Assembly: GCF_900091465.1 (NCBI RefSeq)
Contig: NZ_FMHV01000002.1
Span: 186,001 to 250,000 of the forward strand
DNA length: 64,000 nucleotides
Source of the DNA: Micromonospora rhizosphaerae
GTDB taxonomy: Bacteria; Actinomycetota; Actinomycetes; Mycobacteriales; Micromonosporaceae
Direction of reading: 5' to 3'
The notes below the pieces were generated by a model that saw only the letters and a program-made list of their open reading frames with translations, did not search any database and was not told where the DNA came from. Numbering within the stretch: the first letter of the stretch is position 1; every line of letters starts with the position of its first letter. A program made the translations under genes and the position numbers. This document shows positions 52,771 through 61,739 of the stretch, piece after piece.

Positions 52771-52823
52771 AGGAGCCTGTGGTATGGGCGCGACCGCGGT
52801 CACCCCGGCGGGTGGGGTCGGGG

Positions 52824-54320
52824 TCAGTGGGCGATGGGGGTGGGTTCCTCCGGGTGGGCGTGCTCGCGGCGGGCGAGGCGGTTGCGGCGGTAGCCGTAGC
52901 CGAAGTAGATGAGACCGCCGAGCAGCATCCAGGCCAGGAACCGGATCCAGGTCTCCACGGACAGGTTGAGCATCAGGTAGAGGCAGGCCAGCGCCGAGAT
53001 GATCGGTAGCACCGGGGAGAACGGCACCTTGAACGGCCGGGTCAGGTCGGGACGGCTGCGGCGCAGGATCGGCACGGCGACGGAGACCAGCACGAACGCT
53101 AAGAGCGCGCCGATGCTGACCAGGTCGGCCAGCGCGGAGAGCGGCAGGAAGCCGGCGAGCAGCGCGACCCCGACCGTCATGATCGCCGAGATCCGGTACG
53201 GGGTGCCCCAGCGCGGATGCACCTTGGCGATCGACGGCGGAACCAGCCCGTCGCGGGCGATGGCGAAGCCAATCCGGCCCATCGCCACCAGGCCGACCAG
53301 GATCACGCTGGTCAGGCCGGCGATGGCCGCGATGGAAACGAGGTTGGCCGCCCAGCGGGCGCCAGCCGCCTCGAAGGCCGAGGCGATCGGAGCGCCCTCG
53401 TCGATCTCGGTGTACGGCACCATGCCGACCACCACCAGCGAGACGCCGATGTACAGCACGGTGGAAATCGCCAGCGTGCCGAGCAAGCCCAGCGGCAGGT
53501 CCCGGCGCGGCTTCTTCGTCTCCTCGCCGAGGTTCGCCACGGCCTCGAAGCCGGTGTACGCGAAGAAGACCACGGCGGCGGCGGTGAGCACCCCGGCGAA
53601 GCCGAAGACCGACGGCTCCAGCCCGAAGATGGCCTGGGTGACCGGCTGCCGGATGCCGTCCTCACCGCTGGAGGCCGGCTCGGCCGACGGGATGAACGGG
53701 CTGAGGTTGGCCGCCCTCACGAAGAACAGCCCGGCCACCACGACGAACACGCAGATGGCCACCTTGACCAGGACCAGCAGGTTGGCCACCCGGGCGGACT
53801 CGCGGATGCCGACGATGGCCACCAGCCCGAGGATCAGCACGATGGCGACGGCGCCGAGGTTGACGATGCTGCCCTCCTCGCCGAACCAGGCGGTGGGCAG
53901 GTCCAACAGCTCGGCGAGATAGCCGGACCAGCCTCTGCCCACCACCGCCGAGCCGAGCGCGAACTCCAGCAGCAGGTCCCAGCCGATGATCCACGCGACG
54001 ATCTCGCCCATGGTCGCGTACGCGTAGGTGTAGGCGCTGCCGGCGGTCGGCACGCAGGAAGCCAGCTCGGCGTAGCAGAGCGCGGCGAGCAGGGCGACCA
54101 CGCCCGCGACGGCGAACGAGACCACCACCCCGGGGCCGGCGTGGTTCTTCGCCTCGATGCCGGTCAGCGTGAAGATCCCGGTGCCGATCACCATGCCGAT
54201 CCCGAAGCCCATCAGGTCGACCGCGCGGAGCCGGCGGCGCAGCCCCGGCCGGCCTCCGGTGCCGTCGGCCGCACCCTGGGCCACCACGTCCTTGATCGGT
54301 TTGGTCCGCAGCACTGACAA
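52824..54320 (-). CDS. APC-family amino acid permease
   Basis: 498 residues, TTG 54320 (GTG two codons later is an alternative). Twelve or more helices. APC motifs: LMGFGIGMVIGTGIFTLTG (TM1), YAELASCVPTAGSAYTYAYATMGEI (TM2-3), FFAYTGFEAVANLGEETKKPRRDLP (TM6). Family: cationic amino acid/amino acid-polyamine transporters. Cytoplasmic membrane, H+ symport or antiport. Downstream of no other gene in its orientation; Lac repressor lies after it. Confidence 0.88.
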   Translation of the reverse strand: MSVLRTKPIKDVVAQGAADGTGGRPGLRRRLRAVDLMGFGIGMVIGTGIFTLTGIEAKNHAGPGVVVSFAVAGVVALLAALCYAELASCVPTAGSAYTYAYATMGEIVAWIIGWDLLLEFALGSAVVGRGWSGYLAELLDLPTAWFGEEGSIVNLGAVAIVLILGLVAIVGIRESARVANLLVLVKVAICVFVVVAGLFFVRAANLSPFIPSAEPASSGEDGIRQPVTQAIFGLEPSVFGFAGVLTAAAVVFFAYTGFEAVANLGEETKKPRRDLPLGLLGTLAISTVLYIGVSLVVVGMVPYTEIDEGAPIASAFEAAGARWAANLVSIAAIAGLTSVILVGLVAMGRIGFAIARDGLVPPSIAKVHPRWGTPYRISAIMTVGVALLAGFLPLSALADLVSIGALLAFVLVSVAVPILRRSRPDLTRPFKVPFSPVLPIISALACLYLMLNLSVETWIRFLAWMLLGGLIYFGYGYRRNRLARREHAHPEEPTPIAH

Positions 54321-54631
54321 CGGCGATCACCCTCTCCACCGCGCGACCACCGGGCTGGCGGCGCGTGACCGGCCAAGCTACCCAGCCCTGCGGGTTGCGA
54401 ACCATGCCACATCGTGTCGAAAAGGTCACGGCGCAGCGTGGGGCCGAGCCCACCGTCGGACGTTTGGCCGCACCTGCCCATCGATCCGTCCGGAAGTCTT
54501 GCGCGACCCGGGCCAATGGTGAAAGTTTTCTACCAGCGACCGATACTCTGCGGCGAATCTTGCCGGATGCGCGGGGCGTCCGTCGTGTCCGAACCCCGCC
54601 ACGGGAGCCCCCAACGAAGGGACCGCACCGC
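54321..54631. other. Divergent gap, APC permease and GHL10 gene
   Basis: 311 bp. Promoters for both divergent genes expected. An AT-richer patch near 54520-54555 (aaagttttctacc...gatactc) could hold the GHL10 promoter: GATACT at about 54542 as -10. No dyad for a regulator seen. Confidence 0.35.
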
Positions 54632-56293
54632 ATGAAGGCAACTCGGCTCAGAGCCGCCGGGCTCGCCGTAGCACTGCTCGGCGCGCTCGTCGCCGCCGGC
54701 CCCGCGAGCGCCGCGGAGACCGACCCGGCGACCGCCCCCAGCACCACCACCTGCACCACCGACCCGGCCACCCCGAAGCGTCAGTTGCGGGCGATGTGGA
54801 TCGCGTCGGTGACGAACATCGACTGGCCCAGCAAGGCCTCCCAGACCGCCCCGGATCAGGTCGCCAAGCAGAAGGCGGAGTACCTGGGCTGGCTCGACCT
54901 GGCCCAGAGGCTCCACCACAACGCCGTCGTGGTCCAGGTCCGCCCGACCGCCGACGCGTTCTGGCCGTCGTCGTACGAGCCCTGGTCTGAGTACCTGACG
55001 GGGGTGCGCGGCCAGGACCCGGGCTGGGACCCGCTGGCCTTCCTGGTGGAGGAGTCGCACAAGCGGAACCTGGAGTTCCACGCCTGGTTCAACCCGTACC
55101 GGGTCTCCATGCCGGCCCCGAGCGGCGCCGGCGCGGACATCTCGAAGCTGGCCCCGAACCACCCGGTCCGGCAGCACCCGGACTGGGTGTTCGCCTACCC
55201 GCCGGCCGGGGTCGCCGGCAGCCGGCTCTACTACAACCCCGGCATCCCCGAGGTCCGCGAGTTCGTCCAGACCGCGATGATGGACGCCGTCAACCGGTAC
55301 GACATCGACGGCGTGCACTTCGACGACTACTTCTACCCGTACCCGAGCGGCACCTACCAGGTGCCGGACGACGCCACCTTCGCGGAGTTCAACCGGGGCT
55401 TCACGAACCAGGCGGACTGGCGGCGGGACAACATCAACCTGCTGATCCAGGAGATGAACGCCAAGATCAAGGCGGCCAAGCCGTGGGTGAAGTTCGGGGT
55501 CAGCCCGTTCGGCATCTGGCGCAACAAGTCCGCGGACCCGGCCGGCTCGGACACCACCGGCAGCCAGTCGTACGACATCATCTCCGCCGACACCCGCAAG
55601 TGGGTCAAGGAGGAGTGGATCGACTACGTCGTGCCGCAGCTCTACTGGTACATCGGCCAGTACCCGGCCGCCGACTACGCCCGCCTGGTGCCGTGGTGGG
55701 CCGAGACGGTGCGCGGCACCCGGGTCCAGCTCTACATCGGACAGGCCGACTACAAGAGCGGTGAGCCGGTGTACGGGCCGTTCTGGCAGAACCCGCACGA
55801 GCTGTCGAACCACCTGACGCTGAACCGGTCGTACCCGGAGGTGCTCGGCAACGTGCACTTCTCGGCCGTGCAGGTGCGGGCGAACCGGCTCGGCGCCACG
55901 GACATCTACGCCGCCGAGCACTACTCCCGGCCCGCGCTGGTCCCGGCCATGCCGCACCTGCCGGCTCAGCCGCTGCTCGCCCCGGTGGTCACCGGCTCCG
56001 AGCGGCAGGCCGACGGGGTACGCCTGACCTGGCGGCAGCCGGCGAACGGCGAGGGCCCGCTCGGCACCGCCACGGGGTACGCGATCTACCGGTTCGACGG
56101 GGCCGCCATCGCCCAGACGTGCGACTTCGCCGACGCCGCCCACCTGGTCGCCACGATCCGCGGCACCGCCGAGGACGCACAGTCCTGGGTGGACAGCACC
56201 GCCGAGGCGGGGCAGCGGTACACCTACTACGTGACCGCGCTCGACCGGTTGTGGAACGAGAGCCCGGTCAGCCCGCCGCACTTCGTGCACTGA
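54632..56293 (+). CDS. Secreted GHL10-type glycoside hydrolase
   Basis: 553 residues, ATG 54632 (AAGGGA upstream). Signal peptide ends near GPASAAE. (Beta/alpha)8 domain from QLRAMWIASVTNIDWPSK through LDLAQRLHHNAVVVQVRPTAD, EFHAWFNPYRVSM, DGVHFDDYFYPYP and GVSPFGIW matches the GHL10/DUF187 family (YngK type). C-terminal part (450-553) is a fibronectin-III-like domain: RQADGVRLTWRQP, YTYYVTALDRLWNES. Likely acts on envelope polysaccharide; exact bond unknown. Followed by a perfect terminator. Confidence 0.88.
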   Translation: MKATRLRAAGLAVALLGALVAAGPASAAETDPATAPSTTTCTTDPATPKRQLRAMWIASVTNIDWPSKASQTAPDQVAKQKAEYLGWLDLAQRLHHNAVVVQVRPTADAFWPSSYEPWSEYLTGVRGQDPGWDPLAFLVEESHKRNLEFHAWFNPYRVSMPAPSGAGADISKLAPNHPVRQHPDWVFAYPPAGVAGSRLYYNPGIPEVREFVQTAMMDAVNRYDIDGVHFDDYFYPYPSGTYQVPDDATFAEFNRGFTNQADWRRDNINLLIQEMNAKIKAAKPWVKFGVSPFGIWRNKSADPAGSDTTGSQSYDIISADTRKWVKEEWIDYVVPQLYWYIGQYPAADYARLVPWWAETVRGTRVQLYIGQADYKSGEPVYGPFWQNPHELSNHLTLNRSYPEVLGNVHFSAVQVRANRLGATDIYAAEHYSRPALVPAMPHLPAQPLLAPVVTGSERQADGVRLTWRQPANGEGPLGTATGYAIYRFDGAAIAQTCDFADAAHLVATIRGTAEDAQSWVDSTAEAGQRYTYYVTALDRLWNESPVSPPHFVH

Positions 56294-56302
56294 CGGCTGA
56301 GC

Positions 56303-56336
56303 GAATGCCCCGGACGCCGCGGCGTCCGGGGCATTC
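56303..56336 (+). terminator. Perfect terminator of the GHL10 gene
   Basis: GAATGCCCCGGACGCCG (56303-56319) immediately followed by its exact complement CGGCGTCCGGGGCATTC (56320-56336), with gtctgtttgg after it. Confidence 0.88.
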
Positions 56337-56467
56337 GTCTGTTTGGACGCATGTCATCAACAGTTCGCGCCGCCCATCGCCCGGCGTCGCGGGATTAATC
56401 GACACTGATCGACATCCGGTGACCCGCCGGTGACCGCCGTACCGCAGACACCCCCGCGGAGGTACCC

Positions 56468-57007
56468 GTGTCCAGACGCCTCGTCACCCTCCTCGCCTCC
56501 GGCACGTTCGCGCTGCTCATCGTGCTCGGCGTGGCCTCCCCCGCGGCCGCCGCCGTGAGCAGGGAGCAGAAGCTGAGCGTGCTCTACAGCTGGACCCAGA
56601 CCAGCGCCACCAGCTACAACGCCTGGAACGCCGCCCGCCTGAACAAGGCCGCCTGGTCCGAGTACGCCTTCGACTGGTCGACCGACTACTGCTCCTCCAG
56701 CCCGGACAACCCGCTCGGGTTCAACTTCGCGCTCTCCTGCTACCGGCACGACTTCGGCTACCGCAACTACAAGGCGATGGGCCTGTTCTCGGCCAACAAG
56801 TCCCGCCTGGACAGCGCCTTCTACGCCGACCTCAAGCGGGTCTGCGCGACGTACAGCTACGTGGTCCGGCCGGCCTGCTACAGCCTGGCCTGGACGTACT
56901 ACGAGGCGGTCAGCGTCTTCGGCTCCGTCGCCGCCGTCCAGCAGTCCGACATCGACCGCGCCGCCCGGATGAAGGCCGACGCCGAGCGCCGCGCCGCCCT
57001 GCGCTGA
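56468..57007 (+). CDS. Secreted prokaryotic phospholipase A2
   Basis: 179 residues, GTG 56468, GGAGG 5 bases upstream. Signal peptide ends near ASPAAAA. DYCSSSPDNPLGFNF and the catalytic SCYRHDFGYRNY (His94, Asp95) with four conserved cysteines match the actinobacterial PLA2 family. Ca-dependent hydrolysis of the sn-2 ester outside the cell. Monocistronic; hairpin 57031-57079 after it. Confidence 0.93.
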   Translation: MSRRLVTLLASGTFALLIVLGVASPAAAAVSREQKLSVLYSWTQTSATSYNAWNAARLNKAAWSEYAFDWSTDYCSSSPDNPLGFNFALSCYRHDFGYRNYKAMGLFSANKSRLDSAFYADLKRVCATYSYVVRPACYSLAWTYYEAVSVFGSVAAVQQSDIDRAARMKADAERRAALR

Positions 57008-57030
57008 TCCACTCCCGCCTCCTTTCTGTC

Positions 57031-57079
57031 GATCAAGAGGTTTGCGTCCGGATTCGGCCTGGACGCAGGCCTCTTGATC
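57031..57079. terminator. Convergent hairpin of the GATCAAGAGGTT family
   Basis: Arms GATCAAGAGGTTTGCGTCC (57031-57049) and GGACGCAGGCCTCTTGATC (57061-57079) pair over 19 positions, the two imperfect ones being G-U in RNA. Between the convergent PLA2 and cyclase genes. Core equals that of 16136-16192. Confidence 0.8.
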
Positions 57080-57115
57080 AACCCGTCGCCAGGACGGGAC
57101 GGCGAGGGGGCGGGT

Positions 57116-59977
57116 TCAGGCGTGGTCCGTATGGGTGGCGGGGTCGTGGTCCGGGGCGGGGGCGGGTTGGCGGGGCGCGGCGGCGTCGGCGGGGTGGGCG
57201 TCGACGTCGGCGGCACCGAAGCGGACCAGACCGGCCCCCAGGTCGGGGTGCTCCACGCCGAGCGCCAGCGCCGCCGCCTCCTCCAGCCCCAGTTCGCCGC
57301 CCTCGCCGTACGCGGCGTCGAACGCCGCGTCGCCGAGCACCCGGCGCAGCTCCGCCTGCCGTTCCAGCCAGTACGGGCCGTAGATGCCCGGGATGGCGCG
57401 CAGGTCCGCCCGGGTCGCCTGCGCGGCCCCGAAGAGCCGGGCCGCGGTCAGCGGCTCCTGGCCGAGCGCGCAGCGCACCGCGATCGCGTTCACCGTGTCG
57501 CAGGCCCGGCCGAGGTAGCCGTGGCTCATCCGGGAGCGGAGCGCGACCTGCAGGTGTTCATGCGCCGCGACCAGGTCCCCCCGGGCCAGCGCCACCATGC
57601 CGAGCAGCATGTCCACCGAGCGGCGGCCCCGCTCGACCGGGCGGGCCGCCTCCACCGGACGGGCCGCGCCGATCAGGTCGGCCGCCTCGTCCAGGGCACC
57701 CCGCCGCCAGAGCAGCTCGGCGAGGTTGTAGATGGCGAGCAGCGCGTCGGAGACCACGTCCTGCTCGTGCGCCCAGTCGATGACCTCGCGGCAGACCCGC
57801 TCGGCCTCGGCGAACTGTCCCATGTCGACCAGCGGAGCGGCCCGGCCCGCGAGGACCCGGGCGAGCAGCCCCAGGTCGCCGGCCTGCCGCGCGGCCGCCT
57901 CGGCGCGCTGGGAGTAGCGCAGCTCCTCACCGAACTCGCCGTCCGCCCCGGCGTGCAGCGAGTGCATGTGGTACGCGGCCGCCAGCTCCGCCTCGGGGAT
58001 CACCTCGCCGGTCTCGGCGATGCGGCCGTAGAGCCGGAACAGCCAGAGCCGGCCCTCCCGGGCCAGTCCCCGCTCCCGCCACCACTGATCCAGACCGCCG
58101 GCCAGCCGCAGCCCGGACCGGGGGCTGCCACCGGTGGCGCACCAGCGCAGCGCGGCGCGTACCTCCCCGGCGAGCGGGTCCAGCGCGTAGAGGGAGAGGG
58201 TCACCGGTCGCCCGTCCGGGCCGAGATGGGCGCGTTGCAGGGCGTGGCTGCACCAGGCGACGTGCCGGTCCCGGGCGGTCTGCTCCTCGCCGGCCTCGAT
58301 CAGCCGCCGGGCCGCGTACGCGCGGATCGGGTCGAGCATCCGGTAGGTGCTGCCCGAGGCGTGCGGCTCGGCCAGCACCATCGACTTGTCCACCAGGACC
58401 GAGAGCGGGTCGAGCGGATCGTCGTCGAGCAGCCACTGCACCGTGGGCAGGTCGACCGGGCCGGCGAAGACCGACAGCCAGCGCAGCAGCCGCGCCGAGC
58501 GCGCCCCCAGCGTCCGGTACGACCAGGTGACCGTGGCCTGCATGGTGAGGTGCCGTTCGCTGGCCGACCGCTGCACCGCCCGGCTGGCCCGGGTGGGTGG
58601 GCTGATCCGGGCCGCGGCGGCCACCAGGTCCACGGTGTCCTGCTGGTTGCCGCTCCAGCCACTCTCCGCCGGCCGGGGCTCGGGCTCGTCCCGGCCCGCG
58701 TCCAGGGTGCCGAGCATGTCGTCGAGGCGCTCGGCGAGCTGCCCGGCCGAGAGCACCCGCAGCCGAGCCGCGGCCAGCTCGATGGCGAGCGGCAGCCCGT
58801 CCAGCCGCTGCACCACCCGCCGCAGGTCGGACTGCTCGGCCGGGTCCGGCGGCCGGCCGCCGCGGGCCGCCGCCGTCCGTTCCAGCAGCAGGGCCACCGC
58901 GTCGCTCTCCACGCCGTCCAGCCGGGGATCCACCGAGAGCGGCGGAATCCGCCACACCAGCTCGCCCGGCAGGCCGAACGACTCCCGGCTGGTGGCGAGC
59001 ACCCGGACCCCCCGGCCACCGGCCAGGAGGCGGGAGATCACCTCCGCCGAGGCCGCCGGCTGGGCGTCGCAGGTGTCCAGCACGATCAGCATGCGGCGGG
59101 CGGCCGCGTACTCGACCAGGGTGTCCACCATCGGGCGGCCGGGCTCCGGGCGGAGGCCGAGCACGGCGGCGATCTCGAACGCGACCAACCCCGGGTCGGT
59201 CACCGCGGCGATGTCGACGAACCACACCCCGTCCGGGTAGGCCTCCACCGCCCCGGAGGCGAGCTCCACCGCCAGTCGCGTCTTGCCGCTGCCGCCCGCG
59301 CCGAGCACGGTCACCAGCCGGTACGTCTCGACCAGCCGCTTCAGCTCGGCCCGCTCCACCTCCCGGCCGACGAACGAGGTGACCTGGGTGGGCAGGTTGT
59401 GCGCCACCGCGTCGGCGGTACGCGGCCGCGGGAACCGCCGTTCCAGCCCGGGCGCAATCAGTTGGAAGAGTCGTTCCCGGTCGTCGAAGCCGCGCAGCCG
59501 GTGCAGCCCGAGGTCCAACAGGGACGCCCCGTCCGGCAGCGGGTCGGCGTGCCGGGCGGTCGCCGCCGAGCAGAGCACCTGGCCGCCGTGGGCGGCGGCG
59601 GCGATCCGCGCGGCCCGATGCACCTCGGGGCTGGCGTACTCGCCGTCGCCGGGTTCGGCGTACCCGGTGTGCAGGCCCATCCGCACCCGCGGCGCGGCCT
59701 CCGGGGTGGGCCAGTCGTGGCTGGCCAGCGCCCGCTGCGCGGTCAGGCAGGCGGTGAGCGCCGCGGCCGCGTCCCCGAACGCGAGGAAGAACGAGTCACC
59801 TTCGGTCAGCACCTCCGCGCCGTCCGTCCCGGCCAGGGTGCGGCGCAGCAACCGGCGGTGTTCCCGCAGCACCGGGCGGTAGCCCGGACCGAGCAGCTGG
59901 GCCAGCCGCGTCGAGCCCTCGATGTCGGTGAACACAAAGGTCACCCACCCGCTCGGGAGGTGGATCCGTGGCGACAT
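57116..59977 (-). CDS. Class III cyclase-like domain, NB-ARC ATPase and TPR regulator
   Basis: 953 residues, ATG 59977 with GGAGG upstream. Cyclase-like domain 10-175: FTDIEGST (Asp18), EGDSFFLAF (Asp61), ASPEVHRAARI where the usual Asn at the catalytic position is His120 and Arg124 is kept. NB-ARC/AfsR-like ATPase: Walker A GAGGSGKTR (226-234), Walker B LIVLDTCD, GLPLAIELAAARLRVLS. C-terminal TPR-like helices to about 880, then an Ala/His/Asp-rich tail. Type of LuxR-less large regulator. Nucleotide cyclase activity uncertain. ATP-driven oligomerising switch is inferred. Confidence 0.85.
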   Translation of the reverse strand: MSPRIHLPSGWVTFVFTDIEGSTRLAQLLGPGYRPVLREHRRLLRRTLAGTDGAEVLTEGDSFFLAFGDAAAALTACLTAQRALASHDWPTPEAAPRVRMGLHTGYAEPGDGEYASPEVHRAARIAAAAHGGQVLCSAATARHADPLPDGASLLDLGLHRLRGFDDRERLFQLIAPGLERRFPRPRTADAVAHNLPTQVTSFVGREVERAELKRLVETYRLVTVLGAGGSGKTRLAVELASGAVEAYPDGVWFVDIAAVTDPGLVAFEIAAVLGLRPEPGRPMVDTLVEYAAARRMLIVLDTCDAQPAASAEVISRLLAGGRGVRVLATSRESFGLPGELVWRIPPLSVDPRLDGVESDAVALLLERTAAARGGRPPDPAEQSDLRRVVQRLDGLPLAIELAAARLRVLSAGQLAERLDDMLGTLDAGRDEPEPRPAESGWSGNQQDTVDLVAAAARISPPTRASRAVQRSASERHLTMQATVTWSYRTLGARSARLLRWLSVFAGPVDLPTVQWLLDDDPLDPLSVLVDKSMVLAEPHASGSTYRMLDPIRAYAARRLIEAGEEQTARDRHVAWCSHALQRAHLGPDGRPVTLSLYALDPLAGEVRAALRWCATGGSPRSGLRLAGGLDQWWRERGLAREGRLWLFRLYGRIAETGEVIPEAELAAAYHMHSLHAGADGEFGEELRYSQRAEAAARQAGDLGLLARVLAGRAAPLVDMGQFAEAERVCREVIDWAHEQDVVSDALLAIYNLAELLWRRGALDEAADLIGAARPVEAARPVERGRRSVDMLLGMVALARGDLVAAHEHLQVALRSRMSHGYLGRACDTVNAIAVRCALGQEPLTAARLFGAAQATRADLRAIPGIYGPYWLERQAELRRVLGDAAFDAAYGEGGELGLEEAAALALGVEHPDLGAGLVRFGAADVDAHPADAAAPRQPAPAPDHDPATHTDHA

Positions 59978-60134
59978 GCGTGGAACCTCCGCCCCTGACG
60001 TCGGTCTCATACTGCCCTATGGTCACGCGATCACGCATCGTGAGAACGGTCGGGCGGATTCCGACCCAAGGTGCCACTCGACCTCGTCACCGGCGAGGTA
60101 CGGCCGACCGGCGGGACGAGGTCGGCGGTGGTGG

Positions 60135-60356
60135 TCAGCAGCCGCAGGCACCGCCGCAGCAGCCACCGCCGGCGGGGGCGGGCGATCCGCCGATCGGGCC
60201 GGCGCCGCCCCGGCCGGTGACCGCGACGGTGGAGAGCAGCTTGACCGTGTCGGCGTGCCCCTGGGGGCAGGACGCCGGCTCGCCGGCCTCGGCCATCGGC
60301 CGGTTGACCTCGAAGGTGTCGCCGCAGGCGCGGCAGCGGAACTCGTACCGGGGCAT
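60135..60356 (-). CDS. FmdB-family zinc-ribbon protein
   Basis: 73 residues. YEFRCRACGDTFE (Cys8, Cys11) and SCPQGHADT (Cys30, His34) are a zinc ribbon in which the fourth ligand is His instead of the more usual Cys. The tail GGGCCGGACGC adds four Cys. Family role unclear; often linked to formamidase or stress. Likely monocistronic. Confidence 0.85.
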   Translation of the reverse strand: MPRYEFRCRACGDTFEVNRPMAEAGEPASCPQGHADTVKLLSTVAVTGRGGAGPIGGSPAPAGGGCCGGACGC

Positions 60357-60394
60357 GCCATCAGCGTACGACCGGGCCTGACGGCCGGGGGGAC

Positions 60395-61666
60395 ATGGGT
60401 GATACTCGACGGGTGGTGGACGGCGAGGACAGATCGAGGGTTCGGCCCCTGCGACCGGCCGCGCCGCCCGACGGGTCCGCCCTCCCGCCTTCGCCGCCGC
60501 TCCCGCGGCCCCGCGGCGAGACCGCCGATTCGCCGGCCGACAAGGTGGACAAGCCCGTGGGCGCTGCCCGGGCGGCCGACAAGGTGGACAAGACCGCCGC
60601 CGCCCCGAAAGCCGACGGGGGCGGGACGACGGACAGCGTCGCCGGCCCGAAAGCCGACGACGGCGGGACGACGGACGGCATCGCCCCGAAGGCCGAGCCG
60701 GCGGAGCCGGAGCCGACCGGGAAGGCCGCCACCCGGCGTCGCCGGATGCCACCGCCCCGGCAGTTGGCCGTCGGCGCGGCCCGGGCCACCCGGGCCTGGT
60801 CCCGCCGCCCCAGCGGCCGGGCCGCCCTGCCCGGGGTGTTCCTGCTCGGCCTGGTGGCCGCCACCGCGGCGGCGGGCGCGCTGCTGGTGCCGGCGACGGC
60901 ACGTCAGCCGAAACCCGTGGCCGTCGACGCCACCGCGACCAGCACCGGCGTACCCCAGGGTGGCGTGCTGCCCGGGGCGACCGGCGGAGTGGTGCCCCCG
61001 GGCCTGCCCGGCGCGACGGGGCTTCCCGGCACTGCCCCGCCGACCGGCACGGCGCAGCCCACCGGGCCGGTCGGCGGCCCGGCACCCACCGGCCGGCCGG
61101 CGGACGCGCTCGCCGGCTGGGCGCAGCAGGTCAGCGCGCGGACCGGCATCCCGCTGGTGGCCATGCAGGCGTACGGCTACGCCGAGCTGGTGCTGGCCGA
61201 GACGCACCGGAGCTGCCAGCTCAGCTGGACCACGCTGGCCGCCATCGGGTACGTCGAGTCCCGGCACGGCGCGGCCAACGGCGCCACCCTCAAGTCCACC
61301 GGCCGGGCCGAGCCGGAGATCATCGGCGACCGGCTCGACGGGCAGGGCGGCCGGTCCCGGATCCTCGACACCGACCGGGGCCAGCTCGACCGGGACACGG
61401 TCTACGACCGGGCGATCGGGCCGATGCAGTTCATCCCGAGCACCTGGCGCGAGATCGGCGCGGACGCCGACAACGACGGCGTGAAGGACCCGCACGACAT
61501 CGACGACGCCGCCCTCGCCGCCGGCGAATACCTCTGCAAGGCCGGTCGCAACATGACCATCCCGGGCGACTGGTGGGGCGCCATCCTCTCCTACAACGAC
61601 GTGCGCCGATACGCCCAGGACGTCTTCGACAAGGCGGACGAGTACGGACGCCTCAGCCGTACGTGA
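60395..61666 (+). CDS. Lytic transglycosylase, membrane-anchored
   Basis: 423 residues, ATG 60395. Cytoplasmic low-complexity N-terminus with repeats (ADKVDK, GGGTTD), a transmembrane helix about 145-165, Pro/Gly-rich stalk, and a C-terminal lysozyme-like domain 230-423: LAAIGYVESRHG (catalytic Glu), RAIGPMQFIPSTWREIGADADNDGVKDP, AILSYNDVRRYAQDV. Related to MltB/SLT-type transglycosylases. Cleaves glycan strands of the wall. Monocistronic; GNAT gene begins 73 bp later. Confidence 0.9.
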   Translation: MGDTRRVVDGEDRSRVRPLRPAAPPDGSALPPSPPLPRPRGETADSPADKVDKPVGAARAADKVDKTAAAPKADGGGTTDSVAGPKADDGGTTDGIAPKAEPAEPEPTGKAATRRRRMPPPRQLAVGAARATRAWSRRPSGRAALPGVFLLGLVAATAAAGALLVPATARQPKPVAVDATATSTGVPQGGVLPGATGGVVPPGLPGATGLPGTAPPTGTAQPTGPVGGPAPTGRPADALAGWAQQVSARTGIPLVAMQAYGYAELVLAETHRSCQLSWTTLAAIGYVESRHGAANGATLKSTGRAEPEIIGDRLDGQGGRSRILDTDRGQLDRDTVYDRAIGPMQFIPSTWREIGADADNDGVKDPHDIDDAALAAGEYLCKAGRNMTIPGDWWGAILSYNDVRRYAQDVFDKADEYGRLSRT

Positions 61667-61739
61667 AGTGACCGTCCGCATACATTTGGAGAACTGGATA
61701 CTTCCGCCCGGCCGCCGTTGGCGGCAAGCTAGACGGGTG

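Noticed and set aside
57074..59998. A 974-codon open frame on the plus strand opposite the cyclase/NB-ARC gene
   Set aside because: Antisense shadow caused by high third-position GC; residues are dominated by Arg/Pro/Gly/His with no domain, while the minus strand has clear motifs.
61674..61739. Longer N-terminus for the GNAT protein starting near 61668
   Set aside because: It would overlap the transglycosylase stop and lacks conservation; ATG 61740 fits the GNAT start.
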